Below, in pieces: positions 26,835-34,945 of a stretch of 64,000 bases of DNA. The notes under the pieces were generated by a model. It had not been told where the DNA came from. It was given only the letters and a program-made list of their open reading frames with translations, and did not search any database. The position numbers were made by a program, and so were the translations under genes. The stretch is taken from positions 62,001 through 126,000 of the forward strand of contig NZ_JAVAMQ010000006.1 in the NCBI RefSeq assembly GCF_030732095.1, written 5' to 3'. The DNA is from Paracoccus spongiarum (GTDB lineage: Bacteria; Pseudomonadota; Alphaproteobacteria; Rhodobacterales; Rhodobacteraceae). Each line of letters opens with the position of its first letter. The first letter of the stretch is position 1.

Positions 26835-27679
26835 GCGCCGCCCTGCCGCGCCTGCTGGTCATCGGCAATTCGCATATCGCGGCGCCGCGGCTGGCCTATG
26901 TCGCCGATTCCGCGCGCTGGCCGACGCATGACATCGACTTCTGCGGGCTGCTGTCGGGCAATATCGGCCGGCTCGAGCTGCGCGACGGGGTGCTGGCGCC
27001 GACCGATCCGGCAGTCGCGGCCGAGATGCGCCATTACAACATGGTGCGCCGCCTGCCGGTCACCGGTTACGACGCCTTCGCGATCGTCGGCGGGCTGGGC
27101 TGGACCGGTTCGGCCCAGCTGTGCGCCGATCACCGCAGCCTCGATTTTCCCTCGGTGATCGCGGGCGATGCGGGCTGCCAGCTGGTCGGGCGGCGCCTGC
27201 TTGACGCAGCGCTGCGCCAGCGCATCCGCGGCAGCGCGGCGCTGCGCCTGCTGGCGCAGCTGCGCCCGCTGGGGCGGCCGGTCCTGCTGCTGCCCGAGCC
27301 GATGCCCTCGGCCGAGTGCACTGCCGATCCTGACCGCTTCGGCGCCTATGTCGATCTGGTCGCGCGCGGCGATGCGCCCTTCTGGCAGGCATGGTTCTGC
27401 CGGGCCGTCGCGGCCGAGGCCGCGCCCGGTGCGGTGCCGCTGTTCTGGCCGGACCCCGCTCGCGAGGGCGTCGCCTTCACCCGCGCCGACCTGATGCGCG
27501 GCGCGCTGCGCCTCAGCCCGCATCAGCCCGAGCCGCAGCCCGCGACCGACTACGCCCATGGCAATGCCGACTACGGCGCGCTGGTGATGGAACAGATCGT
27601 CGCCGCGCTGGCTTCCCGTGCCGCGGGCGCAGGCGCGGGCGCGGTCGCGGGCGCGGGGCCGGCGGCGGCGCAGGGCTGA
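26831..27679 (+). CDS. SGNH-hydrolase-like protein paired with the GSCFA gene
   Basis: 282 residues, not assigned to a named family. The N-terminus LLVIGNSHIAAPRLAY resembles an SGNH/GDSL block I with Ser as nucleophile. Central segments (GYDAFAIVGGLGWTG, LRPLGRPVLLLPEPMPSAEC) fit an alternating alpha/beta fold, and ATDYAHGNADYG near the end could supply the block V Asp/His. The last 20 residues are Ala/Gly low complexity. Translation is coupled to the GSCFA gene by ATGA. Function in glycan modification is inference. Confidence 0.72.
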   Translation: MSAALPRLLVIGNSHIAAPRLAYVADSARWPTHDIDFCGLLSGNIGRLELRDGVLAPTDPAVAAEMRHYNMVRRLPVTGYDAFAIVGGLGWTGSAQLCADHRSLDFPSVIAGDAGCQLVGRRLLDAALRQRIRGSAALRLLAQLRPLGRPVLLLPEPMPSAECTADPDRFGAYVDLVARGDAPFWQAWFCRAVAAEAAPGAVPLFWPDPAREGVAFTRADLMRGALRLSPHQPEPQPATDYAHGNADYGALVMEQIVAALASRAAGAGAGAVAGAGPAAAQG

Positions 27680-27691
27680 GACGGCCCGGCC

Positions 27692-28786
27692 TCAGCCCGA
27701 GGTCTCGCGCGCGGCGGCCTCGCTGTCGCCGAACAGGCCGCGCAGGCCGCGGGTCAGCAGGTTGCCGACCTTGGGGCGGGGCTGCGCCATGAAGGGCAGG
27801 GGGCGGCAGACTTCCATGGCGGCGATGCCGACCCGGGCGGTCAGCGCGCCGTTCACCACGCCCTCGCCAAAGCGGCGCGACAGCTTGGCCAGGACGCCGC
27901 CGCCCGCAACGGTGTGGATCAGGTCGTCGCCTGCCGCCACCGCGCCGGTGGCGACCAGATGCGTCATCACCGTGCGGGCCAGCCGCCAGCCGCCGACCGC
28001 GCCCGCCCGGCCGCCATAGATCTCGGCCATGCGCCGGATCATCCGCAGATTGGCGGCCAGCGCCGCCGCCACATCGGCCAGCGCCAGCGGGATCAGCGCG
28101 GTGGCCGCCGCGACGCTGCGGGCGGCGGCCTCGATCTCGCGCCGCGCCTCCTGGTCGAGGCTGGCCAGCAACTCGGTCTCGGCCAGGGTCAGCAGGGTGC
28201 GGGCGTCCAGCGCCTCGCTGCGCCGCTCGGCCAGCCGCCCGCGGCCCCAGTCCAGCTCGGGCCGGTTGCGGTAGAGGGTCATCAGCCGGTCGGTCACCTC
28301 GCGCGCCGCCGCCATGCTGTCATCGGCGAGCGCCGCGCCGGCCTGCCGCTGGACCCGGTCGATCTGGGCAAAGCGCGACCAGGCCCGGTATTCGCGCCAG
28401 GCCATGCCCAGCGCCGCCAGCGTGAACATCGCGAACAGGGCGATGCCGACCCAGCCCAGCACCGGATAGCTGGTCAGCAGGCCGTCGATGAACTCGAGCG
28501 CGGCAATCGACAGCAGGAAGGTGAACAGCGCCACCCCGGAATTGACGAAGAACCGCGTCAGCCGCGAGGGCGGCCGCCCGACCAGCCGGGTGACCATCTC
28601 CATCGTGCGGGGGCGCGGCAGGCGCGGGTCCGTGGTGTCGATCGGCGGCGCGTCGGCGGGGCTGGGTCCGCCTTCCGGATCCGCCTGCGGCTGGCGCAAC
28701 GCGGGGCCGGGCGCGGCTGGCCGGGCTGCGGGCGCGTCGAGTTCGATCAGCACGGGGCCTTGCCGGCGGGTGGGATCATCGCTCAC
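27692..28786 (-). CDS. YcjF/TIGR01620 family membrane protein (DUF697)
   Basis: 364 residues. A Pro-rich cytosolic N-terminus (1-75) precedes two membrane helices (about 80-105 and 110-130: FFVNSGVALFTFLLSIAALEFID, VLGWVGIALFAMFTLAALGMAW). A DUF697-type C-terminal domain follows (AATALIPLALADVAAALAANLRMIRRMAEIYGG, VATGAVAAGDDLI). Partner of YcjX; the pair is stress-induced (phage-shock related) in enterobacteria, but its role is unknown. It overlaps ycjX by four bases. Confidence 0.88.
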   Translation of the reverse strand: MSDDPTRRQGPVLIELDAPAARPAAPGPALRQPQADPEGGPSPADAPPIDTTDPRLPRPRTMEMVTRLVGRPPSRLTRFFVNSGVALFTFLLSIAALEFIDGLLTSYPVLGWVGIALFAMFTLAALGMAWREYRAWSRFAQIDRVQRQAGAALADDSMAAAREVTDRLMTLYRNRPELDWGRGRLAERRSEALDARTLLTLAETELLASLDQEARREIEAAARSVAAATALIPLALADVAAALAANLRMIRRMAEIYGGRAGAVGGWRLARTVMTHLVATGAVAAGDDLIHTVAGGGVLAKLSRRFGEGVVNGALTARVGIAAMEVCRPLPFMAQPRPKVGNLLTRGLRGLFGDSEAAARETSG

Positions 28787-30150
28787 AGCCGGTCTCCGAT
28801 CAGGAATTCGGCGGCGCGGTCCAGCCGGATATGCGGAGGCCCGTCACCGGGGCGCGCGGTCATCGGCGCTGGGGCGAAGTTCATGATGGCGTAGTCTCCG
28901 TCAAGCCAGGTCGCGGCACCATCGCGCGCGGGATGCAGGATCATCGCCGGGTCGGCGGGCAGTTCGCCCGGATAGAAGGCCGCCTGCCGCCCGTCAAGCA
29001 GCCGGCCGCGCACGGCGGGCAGCTCCGCGCCGTCCTGCCGGATCACGTCCTCGGTCGTGGCGCGCAGGGCGGCAATGGCCAGCGCCTCGGTGCGGGCGCC
29101 GCTGAAATCGGCGCGGTCGCGGGCCTCGCGCAGCATTGCAGACAGGATCGCGCCCAGCCGGTTGTGCTGGATGTGGTGCAGGTGGTCGGCCTTGGTGGCG
29201 GCGAACAGGATCCGCTCGACCCGGCGGCTGCCCAGAAGCTGGGCCAGCCAGCCGGCGCGGCCCGGCCGGAAGGCGGTCAGCACATCGGCCATGGCCCGGC
29301 GCATGTCCTCGACGGCGCGCGGGCCCTGGTGGATCGCGCCCAGCACGTCGACCAGCACCACCTGGCGGTCGATGCGGGCGAAATGGTCGCGGAAGAACGG
29401 CCTGACGACCCGCGACTTGTAGGCGTCGAAGCGGCGCCGGAATTCGCGTCCGAGGCGGCTGTCGGTCAGCGACGCCGGCAGTGGCGCGAAGGTCAGAGCC
29501 GGCGATCCGGCCATCTCGCCGGGGATCAGGAAGCGGCCGGGGGTGCAGTCGGAAAACCCCGCCTCGCGCGCCGCGTGCAGATGCGCCGTGTAGGTTTCGG
29601 CGAGGCCCTGGGCGGTCGGCTCGTCGCTGCGACCGCCGTCGAGGCCCGAGAGGGCGGCCAGATAGGCGTCGGCGCCCGGCCGGTCGGCCATCCGGCCCAG
29701 CACCTCGGCCGACCAGCCGGCGAAGTCCTGCTCCATCAGCCGCAGGTCCAGAAGCCATTCGCCGGGATAGTCCACGATGTCGAGATGCAGGGTCTGCGGT
29801 CCGCGCAGCCCCGACAGCATCCCCCGTGGTTCCAGCCGCAGCGACAGCCGCAGCTGGCTGACATGGCGGGTGCCGTCCGGCCAGCGCGGCTGGGGGCCGG
29901 TTAGTGCGGCCAGGTGACGTTCGAAGTCGAAGCGCGGCACGGTGTCGTCGGGCTGCGGCTGCAGCCAGGCGGCCTTCAGCCTGCCATCGGCTGCGGCGCG
30001 CAGCGCATGCATGCGGCCGCGATCCATCAGGTTGGCCACCAGCGAGGTGATGAACACCGTCTTGCCCGCCCGCGACAGGCCGGTGACGCCAAGCCGGATC
30101 ACCGGATCGCCGAGGCCAAGCCCCGTCATCAGATCGCTGCCGATACCCAT
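28783..30150 (-). CDS. YcjX-family GTP-binding protein
   Basis: 455 residues from ATG 30150 (AGGCGGA just upstream; a GTG at 30162 would add four residues). P-loop VTGLSRAGKTVFITSLVANLM near residue 25, then LHLDIVDYPGEWLLDL as the switch II region, PGRFLIPGEMAGSPALTFAPLP, QVVLVDVLGAIHQGP and FAATKADHLHHIQHNRL as the NKxD-like element. Soluble; likely acts with the downstream membrane protein YcjF. Biological role not established. Confidence 0.9.
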   Translation of the reverse strand: MGIGSDLMTGLGLGDPVIRLGVTGLSRAGKTVFITSLVANLMDRGRMHALRAAADGRLKAAWLQPQPDDTVPRFDFERHLAALTGPQPRWPDGTRHVSQLRLSLRLEPRGMLSGLRGPQTLHLDIVDYPGEWLLDLRLMEQDFAGWSAEVLGRMADRPGADAYLAALSGLDGGRSDEPTAQGLAETYTAHLHAAREAGFSDCTPGRFLIPGEMAGSPALTFAPLPASLTDSRLGREFRRRFDAYKSRVVRPFFRDHFARIDRQVVLVDVLGAIHQGPRAVEDMRRAMADVLTAFRPGRAGWLAQLLGSRRVERILFAATKADHLHHIQHNRLGAILSAMLREARDRADFSGARTEALAIAALRATTEDVIRQDGAELPAVRGRLLDGRQAAFYPGELPADPAMILHPARDGAATWLDGDYAIMNFAPAPMTARPGDGPPHIRLDRAAEFLIGDRL

Positions 30151-30259
30151 TCCGCCTGCCACCTCGTTCTCGTTGCCCCCGAAGATAGGGGGGCTGCGCC
30201 GGATTTCATAGATGGGGGCGGGGTTTCACGCCGCCCGCCGCTCTGGCATAAGCGCGCGG

Positions 30260-32767
30260 ATGCGGGAAGGGTTGCCGATCGACGAGGTTCTGCCGGCGCT
30301 GCGCGCGGCGCTGGCCGCGCATGGCCGGGCGGTGCTGGTGGCGCCGCCGGGCGCGGGCAAGACGACGCGGGTGCCGCTGGCGCTGCTGGACATGGTGGCC
30401 GGCCGAATCCTGATGCTGGAACCCCGACGGCTGGCGGCGCGGGCGGCGGCCGAGCGGCTGGCCGAGGACCTGGGCGAGGCGCCGGGGGCCTGTGTCGGCT
30501 ACCGGATGCGCGGCGAGACCGTGCCGGGCCGGCGCATCGAGGTGGTGACCGAGGGCATCCTGACGCGGATGATCCAGTCGGACCCTGGCCTCGAGGGGGT
30601 CGGCTGCGTGATCTTCGACGAGTTCCACGAGCGCAGCCTGAACGCCGATCTCGGGCTGGCTCTGGTCTGGGAGGCGCGGGCGGCGCTGCGCGAGGATCTG
30701 ATGGTGCTGGTGATGTCGGCCACGCTGGACGCCGGCCCGGTCGCGGCGCTTCTGGGCAATGCGCCGCTGATCCGCTCGGACGGACGGGCCTTTCCGGTCG
30801 AGACCCGCTGGCTGCCGCGGCCGATGGCGCCCGGCGCGCGGCTGGCCGACGCGGCGGCGCGGCTGATCGCCGAGGCCGAGGCCGAGACGCGTGCGACCGG
30901 CGGCACCATCCTGGCCTTCCTGCCGGGCGAGGGCGAGATCCGGCGTGTCGCGGGCCTGCTGGCGGGAGGCGATTGCGAGGTGATGACGCTTTTCGGGGCG
31001 ATGGAGGCGCGGGCGCAGCGCGCGGCGCTGTCACCGCCGGGCGAGCGTCGGCGCATCGTGCTGGCGACCGCGATCGCCGAGACTTCGCTGACCATTCCCG
31101 CGGTGCAGGTGGTGGTCGATGCCGGCCGCGCCCGCCGCGCCCGCTTCGATCCCGGCAGCGGCATGTCGCGGCTGGTGACCGAGCGGGTGAGCCGCGCCGA
31201 GGCCGAGCAGCGCCGCGGCCGCGCGGGCCGGGTGGCGCCCGGCATCTGCTACCGGATGTGGGCGCGCGCCGAGGAGGGCGCGTTGCCCGGCTTTGCGCCG
31301 CCCGAAATCGCGGTGGCCGACCTCGCGGGGCTGGCGCTGGAACTGGCGGCCTGGGGCGCCGAGCCGGGCGGGCTGGCCTTCCTGACCGCGCCACCGGAGG
31401 CCGCGCTGGCCGAGGCGCGGGCGCTGCTGGCCGATCTGGGTGCGCTGGACCGGGCCGGCCGGATCACCGCCCATGGCAGGGATCTGGTGCGCCTGCCCCT
31501 GCATCCGCGGCTCGGCCACATGCTGTCGGTCGCGGGGGCCGGGGCTGCGGATCTGGCGGCTCTGCTGAACGATCGCGACCCGCTGCGGGGCGCGCCTGCG
31601 GATGTGGCTCTGCGGCTTGCGGCGATGCGCGATCCGGGCGGATTTGCCGCAGGCCATCCGCATGACCTCGACCGGGCCGCGCTTGCGCGGCTTCGCGACG
31701 AGGCGCGCCGCCTGGGCCGGCTGATTGCGTCCCGCGACAGCGGGGGGGCTGGCCGCCCCCCCGCACCCCCCCGCCACCGCGCCGACGAGACGGCGAACCC
31801 TGCGGAGGGCGACCCGCCCCGTCGCGCGGCCCTGTCCCCGGGGGCGATGGCCTCGCTGGCCTATCCCGACCGGATCGGGCAGCGGCGGCCGGGCGAGGCG
31901 CCGCGGTTCGTGCTGTCGGGGGGCAAGGGCGCGGTGATCGGGCCAGCCGACCCGCTGGCCGCCGCGCCTCTGATCGTCGCGCTGGATCTGGACGGCGACC
32001 CCCGCGAGGCGCGGATCAGGCTGGCCGCGGCCGTGGACGAAGACGACTTGCGGGCGCTGCATGCTGCGCGGATCGAGGAGGTGCGGCTTTGCGCGTGGTC
32101 GCGCCGCGAGGGCCGGGTGCAGGCGCGCCTGCAAGAGCGTCTGGGCGCGCTGCTGCTGTCGGACCGGGCCTGGACCAAGGCGCCCGCGCCGGCCCTGGCC
32201 CGCGCGGCCCTGGAGGGATTGCGTCAGGACGGCCTGCCCTGGACCCCGGCCGCCCTGCGGCTGCGGGCGCGGATCGGGCTGGTCGATGGGCTTGGCCCGG
32301 TCGATGACGCGGCGCTGCTGGCGGATGGCGACTGGCTGCTGCCCTGGCTGGACCAGCGCCGCAGCCTTGCGGATCTGCGCCGCCTCGATCTGGTCGAGCC
32401 GCTGATGGCGCGGATCGGCTGGGACGGCCAGCAGCGTCTGGCGCGCGAGGTGCCCGCGCATTTCGTCACGCCCCTGGGCCGCAAGGTGCCGATCGACTAC
32501 GACCACGAGACACCCTCGATCGAACTGCGCCTGCAGGAACTCTTCGGTGTTGCGCGGCATCCGGTGGTCGGCGGGCGGCCGCTGCGGATCAGCCTGCTGT
32601 CACCGGGCGGCAAGCCGCTGCAGGTGACAAGCGACCTGCCGGGCTTCTGGGCCACCTCCTATGCCGATGTCCGCAAGGAGATGCGCGGCCGCTATCCGCG
32701 CCATCCCTGGCCCGAGGATCCGGTCGCTGCCGATCCGACGACCCGCGCCAAGCCGCGCGGCAGCTGA
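30260..32767 (+). CDS. hrpB: ATP-dependent helicase HrpB
   Basis: 835 residues, close to the family's 810-840. DEAH-box superfamily 2 motifs: VAPPGAGKTTRVPL (I), MLEPRRLAARAAAERLAE (Ia), VVTEGILTRMIQ, IFDEFHERSLNADLGL (II, here DEFH), VMSATLDAGPVAALLG (III), LATAIAETSLTIPAVQVVVDAG (V) and EQRRGRAGRVAPGICYRMW (VI). The C-terminus has the HrpB domain ending near FWATSYADVRKEMRGRYPRHPWPEDP. Likely an RNA helicase; exact role unclear. ATG 30260 was chosen over an earlier in-frame ATG because the domain starts at once. A C/G-rich insertion near 31740-31800 encodes a Pro/Arg-rich loop. Confidence 0.95.
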   Translation: MREGLPIDEVLPALRAALAAHGRAVLVAPPGAGKTTRVPLALLDMVAGRILMLEPRRLAARAAAERLAEDLGEAPGACVGYRMRGETVPGRRIEVVTEGILTRMIQSDPGLEGVGCVIFDEFHERSLNADLGLALVWEARAALREDLMVLVMSATLDAGPVAALLGNAPLIRSDGRAFPVETRWLPRPMAPGARLADAAARLIAEAEAETRATGGTILAFLPGEGEIRRVAGLLAGGDCEVMTLFGAMEARAQRAALSPPGERRRIVLATAIAETSLTIPAVQVVVDAGRARRARFDPGSGMSRLVTERVSRAEAEQRRGRAGRVAPGICYRMWARAEEGALPGFAPPEIAVADLAGLALELAAWGAEPGGLAFLTAPPEAALAEARALLADLGALDRAGRITAHGRDLVRLPLHPRLGHMLSVAGAGAADLAALLNDRDPLRGAPADVALRLAAMRDPGGFAAGHPHDLDRAALARLRDEARRLGRLIASRDSGGAGRPPAPPRHRADETANPAEGDPPRRAALSPGAMASLAYPDRIGQRRPGEAPRFVLSGGKGAVIGPADPLAAAPLIVALDLDGDPREARIRLAAAVDEDDLRALHAARIEEVRLCAWSRREGRVQARLQERLGALLLSDRAWTKAPAPALARAALEGLRQDGLPWTPAALRLRARIGLVDGLGPVDDAALLADGDWLLPWLDQRRSLADLRRLDLVEPLMARIGWDGQQRLAREVPAHFVTPLGRKVPIDYDHETPSIELRLQELFGVARHPVVGGRPLRISLLSPGGKPLQVTSDLPGFWATSYADVRKEMRGRYPRHPWPEDPVAADPTTRAKPRGS

Positions 32768-32801
32768 GGCATGGGGCCTGTCGCCCGCGGGGGCGCCCGG
32801 T

Positions 32802-33143
32802 TCAGGGCTGGTCGACCGCGCGGATCAGCTTGCTGTCCAGCACCCGCAGCACCTGGCGCAGGTCATGGCCGCGCTTGAGGATGCGACCATCCATCGCGAT
32901 CACCGCATAGGCACCCTGCGCCGCGCGCAGGCGCGGGCGCTTCTCGATGCGGTAGAGCGGGTGTTCGGTCGCGCGGCGGAACACGCTGAAGACGGCGACG
33001 TCGCGCAGGAAGGACATGGCGTAGTCGCGCCACTCGCCGGCCGCCACGAAGCGCCCATAGACCGACAGGATCGCCGAAAGCTCCTGGCGGTCGAACACCA
33101 CGCGGTCGGGATCGGCTTGAAACGGCGGTGCGGCGTTCAACAT
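32802..33143 (-). CDS. DUF2794 family protein
   Basis: 113 residues of an alphaproteobacteria-specific family. Typical core: VVFDRQELSAILSVYGRFVAAGEWRDYAMSFLRDVAVFSVFRRATEHPLYRIEKRPRL, then QGAYAVIAMDGRILKRGHDLRQVLRVLDSKLIR. No enzyme motif. Cytosolic by appearance; function unknown. Stands alone, convergent with hrpB. Confidence 0.88.
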   Translation of the reverse strand: MLNAAPPFQADPDRVVFDRQELSAILSVYGRFVAAGEWRDYAMSFLRDVAVFSVFRRATEHPLYRIEKRPRLRAAQGAYAVIAMDGRILKRGHDLRQVLRVLDSKLIRAVDQP

Positions 33144-33244
33144 GACGCGATGGTGACACCGCGACCGACCCGACGCAACGGAAAAACCGGAAGCCGGACC
33201 GGGCGCGGGACGGCCCGGCCCGGCCCGGCCCGATGCGGCGCGGC

Positions 33245-33532
33245 TCAGTAGCAGCTGACCTTCTCGATGCGGCCGCTGCGCCCATATTCGATGTTAAGAC
33301 GGTCCGGCCTGAAATCCGCCGTCACCGCATCCTCGGGGCCGATCATCCGTGTGCCGATCGGGAAGGTCATCTGGGCCAGAACCTCGCGCGGCTGACCGAT
33401 CAGGCCCTTGTAGCCCGCGGCACCGCAGGCATCGGCGGCCTCGTCGGGGATCACGGCGGGCGGGGGCACGGGCTCGCAGGCGGCCAGGCCCGCGACCGCC
33501 ACGAGGCCCAGGAGCAGGGATTTCGCTGTCAT
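33245..33532 (-). CDS. I78-family peptidase-inhibitor-like lipoprotein
   Basis: 95 residues. Lipoprotein signal with Cys19 in GLAACEP, a short Pro linker, then an I78 fold (elastase-inhibitor-like): ADACGAAGYKGLIGQPREVL, IGPEDAVTADFRPDRLNIEYGRSGRIEKVSC. The two cysteines at the domain ends would form the family disulfide. The protease targeted, if any, is unknown; the serralysin at 3.8-5.2 kb is one speculative candidate. It follows a paralogue after four bases. Start ATG 33532; longer frames upstream run through that paralogue. Confidence 0.85.
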   Translation of the reverse strand: MTAKSLLLGLVAVAGLAACEPVPPPAVIPDEAADACGAAGYKGLIGQPREVLAQMTFPIGTRMIGPEDAVTADFRPDRLNIEYGRSGRIEKVSCY

Positions 33533-33536
33533 GTCA

Positions 33537-33890
33537 TCACCCGCAATCGATGTTGTAGATGTTGCCCGAGGCATCCAGCCGGAAGACGATGCGCTGCGGG
33601 TTGTATTCCTGCGGCTCGATGCCACGATATTCGACCACCCGGTATTCCTTCGCGATCCCCAGCGAGGGGATGACCGAACCCGGCTGGCCGAGACTGGGCA
33701 CATAGGTCTTTGCGCCGCAGAGGTCGGGCTGGCGCTCTTCGAGGCCGGCGATGCCGTCGGCGGGCAGCGGCGCGATCGGTGCGACGGGCAGCGGCGCGGC
33801 GACCGGCGGCGGCGGGGCGACCGGCGCGCAGGCGGCCACGGCGGCGGCCGCGATCAGGGCGGCGGAAGGCAGAAACCTCGTTGTGATCAT
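33537..33890 (-). CDS. I78-family inhibitor-like lipoprotein, paralogue of the next gene
   Basis: 117 residues. Lipoprotein signal ending in AVAACAP (Cys21), a 35-residue Pro/Ala/Val linker, then an I78-like domain: DLCGAKTYVPSLGQPGSVI, VVEYRGIEPQEYNPQRIVFRLDASGNIYNIDCG. Start ATG 33890 is preceded by GAGGG at a workable distance. The two I78 proteins share the C-terminal RI/RLN-x-G-x-I-x-x-x-C pattern but differ in linker length, so this is an old tandem duplication. Probably one operon. Confidence 0.83.
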   Translation of the reverse strand: MITTRFLPSAALIAAAAVAACAPVAPPPPVAAPLPVAPIAPLPADGIAGLEERQPDLCGAKTYVPSLGQPGSVIPSLGIAKEYRVVEYRGIEPQEYNPQRIVFRLDASGNIYNIDCG

Positions 33891-34069
33891 CGTATTGACG
33901 TCCCTCGGTAGCCCGTCAGGGCATTCTTGTCGTGTCGGCACTTATAGGGGTTGCATCAGCGGTTGAGAACCCGAGGCGCGGATCACGTTTCCTTCACCGC
34001 CGGCGCCGTGACATGGCGCAGGTGATCACCCGGCGCGCCCGCCGCGCGACGCGCGGCGGGGCCGGCCGC

Positions 34070-34717
34070 TCAGGACACGGCGGCGAAGTGCCGACCGGCG
34101 GTGCCGTCGCCATGGGCGGCCAGGAACAGTCGGGCGGCGCTGTCGCTGACCTCGCGGATGACCGAGTCGCGCGGCGCCGGATTTGCCAGCAACAGCGAGC
34201 TTTCCTGCAGCAGCGTACCCGACAGCCGCACGAATTGTTCGGCGGCCAGCCGCGTGTCCTCGATCTGCAGATCGCCCGCAGCGACCCACCGTTCCAGATG
34301 CGCCTGCACGACATCGCGCAGCAGGCTTTGGCAGATGGCGTGATACTGGCGCGACACCTCGGGGAAGCGCACCGCCTCGGCGATGGTGGTGCGCGACATG
34401 CGGACCACCGGGTCCGAGGCCAGCCATTCGGCGATCTGGCGGGCCATCAGCGGCAGCGCCTCGGCCGGGGCGAGATCGGGGCAGATGCTGATCGGGCTTT
34501 CGGCGGCGATGCGCTTCATCTCGTCCAGCAGCACCTCGCGATACATCATCCGCTTTTCGGGGAAATAGCTGTAGAGCGTCGCCTTGGAGACCCCGGCGGC
34601 GCGGGCGATGTCGTCGACGCTGGCGCCGGAATAGCCATCGCGCAGGAAAATGTCGCGTGCGCCGTCGCGGACCTGGTCGAACTTGCGCCCCGGATTCAAT
34701 CGCTGCCTGTCCATCAT
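34070..34717 (-). CDS. TetR/AcrR family transcriptional regulator
   Basis: 215 residues from ATG 34717. N-terminal helix-turn-helix about 12-60 (VRDGARDIFLRDGYSGASVDDIARAAGVSKATLYSYFPEKRMMYREVL). A C-terminal TetR_C/AefR-like ligand domain follows. Start chosen because GAGGA precedes ATG 34717; ATG 34738 has no ribosome site. Divergent from gdh across 228 bases that include a 12-base-spaced direct repeat CAATTC (34731-34736, 34743-34748). Control of gdh or itself is plausible but unproven. Confidence 0.9.
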   Translation of the reverse strand: MMDRQRLNPGRKFDQVRDGARDIFLRDGYSGASVDDIARAAGVSKATLYSYFPEKRMMYREVLLDEMKRIAAESPISICPDLAPAEALPLMARQIAEWLASDPVVRMSRTTIAEAVRFPEVSRQYHAICQSLLRDVVQAHLERWVAAGDLQIEDTRLAAEQFVRLSGTLLQESSLLLANPAPRDSVIREVSDSAARLFLAAHGDGTAGRHFAAVS

Positions 34718-34945
34718 TCTTGCGTCCTCACAATTCATTCATCAATTCTCGCATGGGTCCATAATGCCGAGACCTGCGGTTCGGTTTCGCGGATCACCCC
34801 TTCGTGGCCGGGGCCGCCGTGCGAAATTCACGGCGATTGCGCTGCCCTGGGGCCGCTGCGGCGTGGATCATCCGCGGTGCATCGCCTAGCCTTCCGGGCA
34901 AGGCAACACCGAATCACGTCAGGATTCGAGGGGGAGAGATCAACG

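Noticed and set aside
34036..34076. G+C-rich inverted repeat after the TetR gene
   Set aside because: It can fold, but has no T run in either direction, and such repeats arise easily in this base composition. Not called as a terminator.
33932..34945. N-terminal extension of the glutamate dehydrogenase frame
   Set aside because: It crosses the divergent TetR gene and its promoter. The conserved protein starts at 34946 with its own ribosome site.
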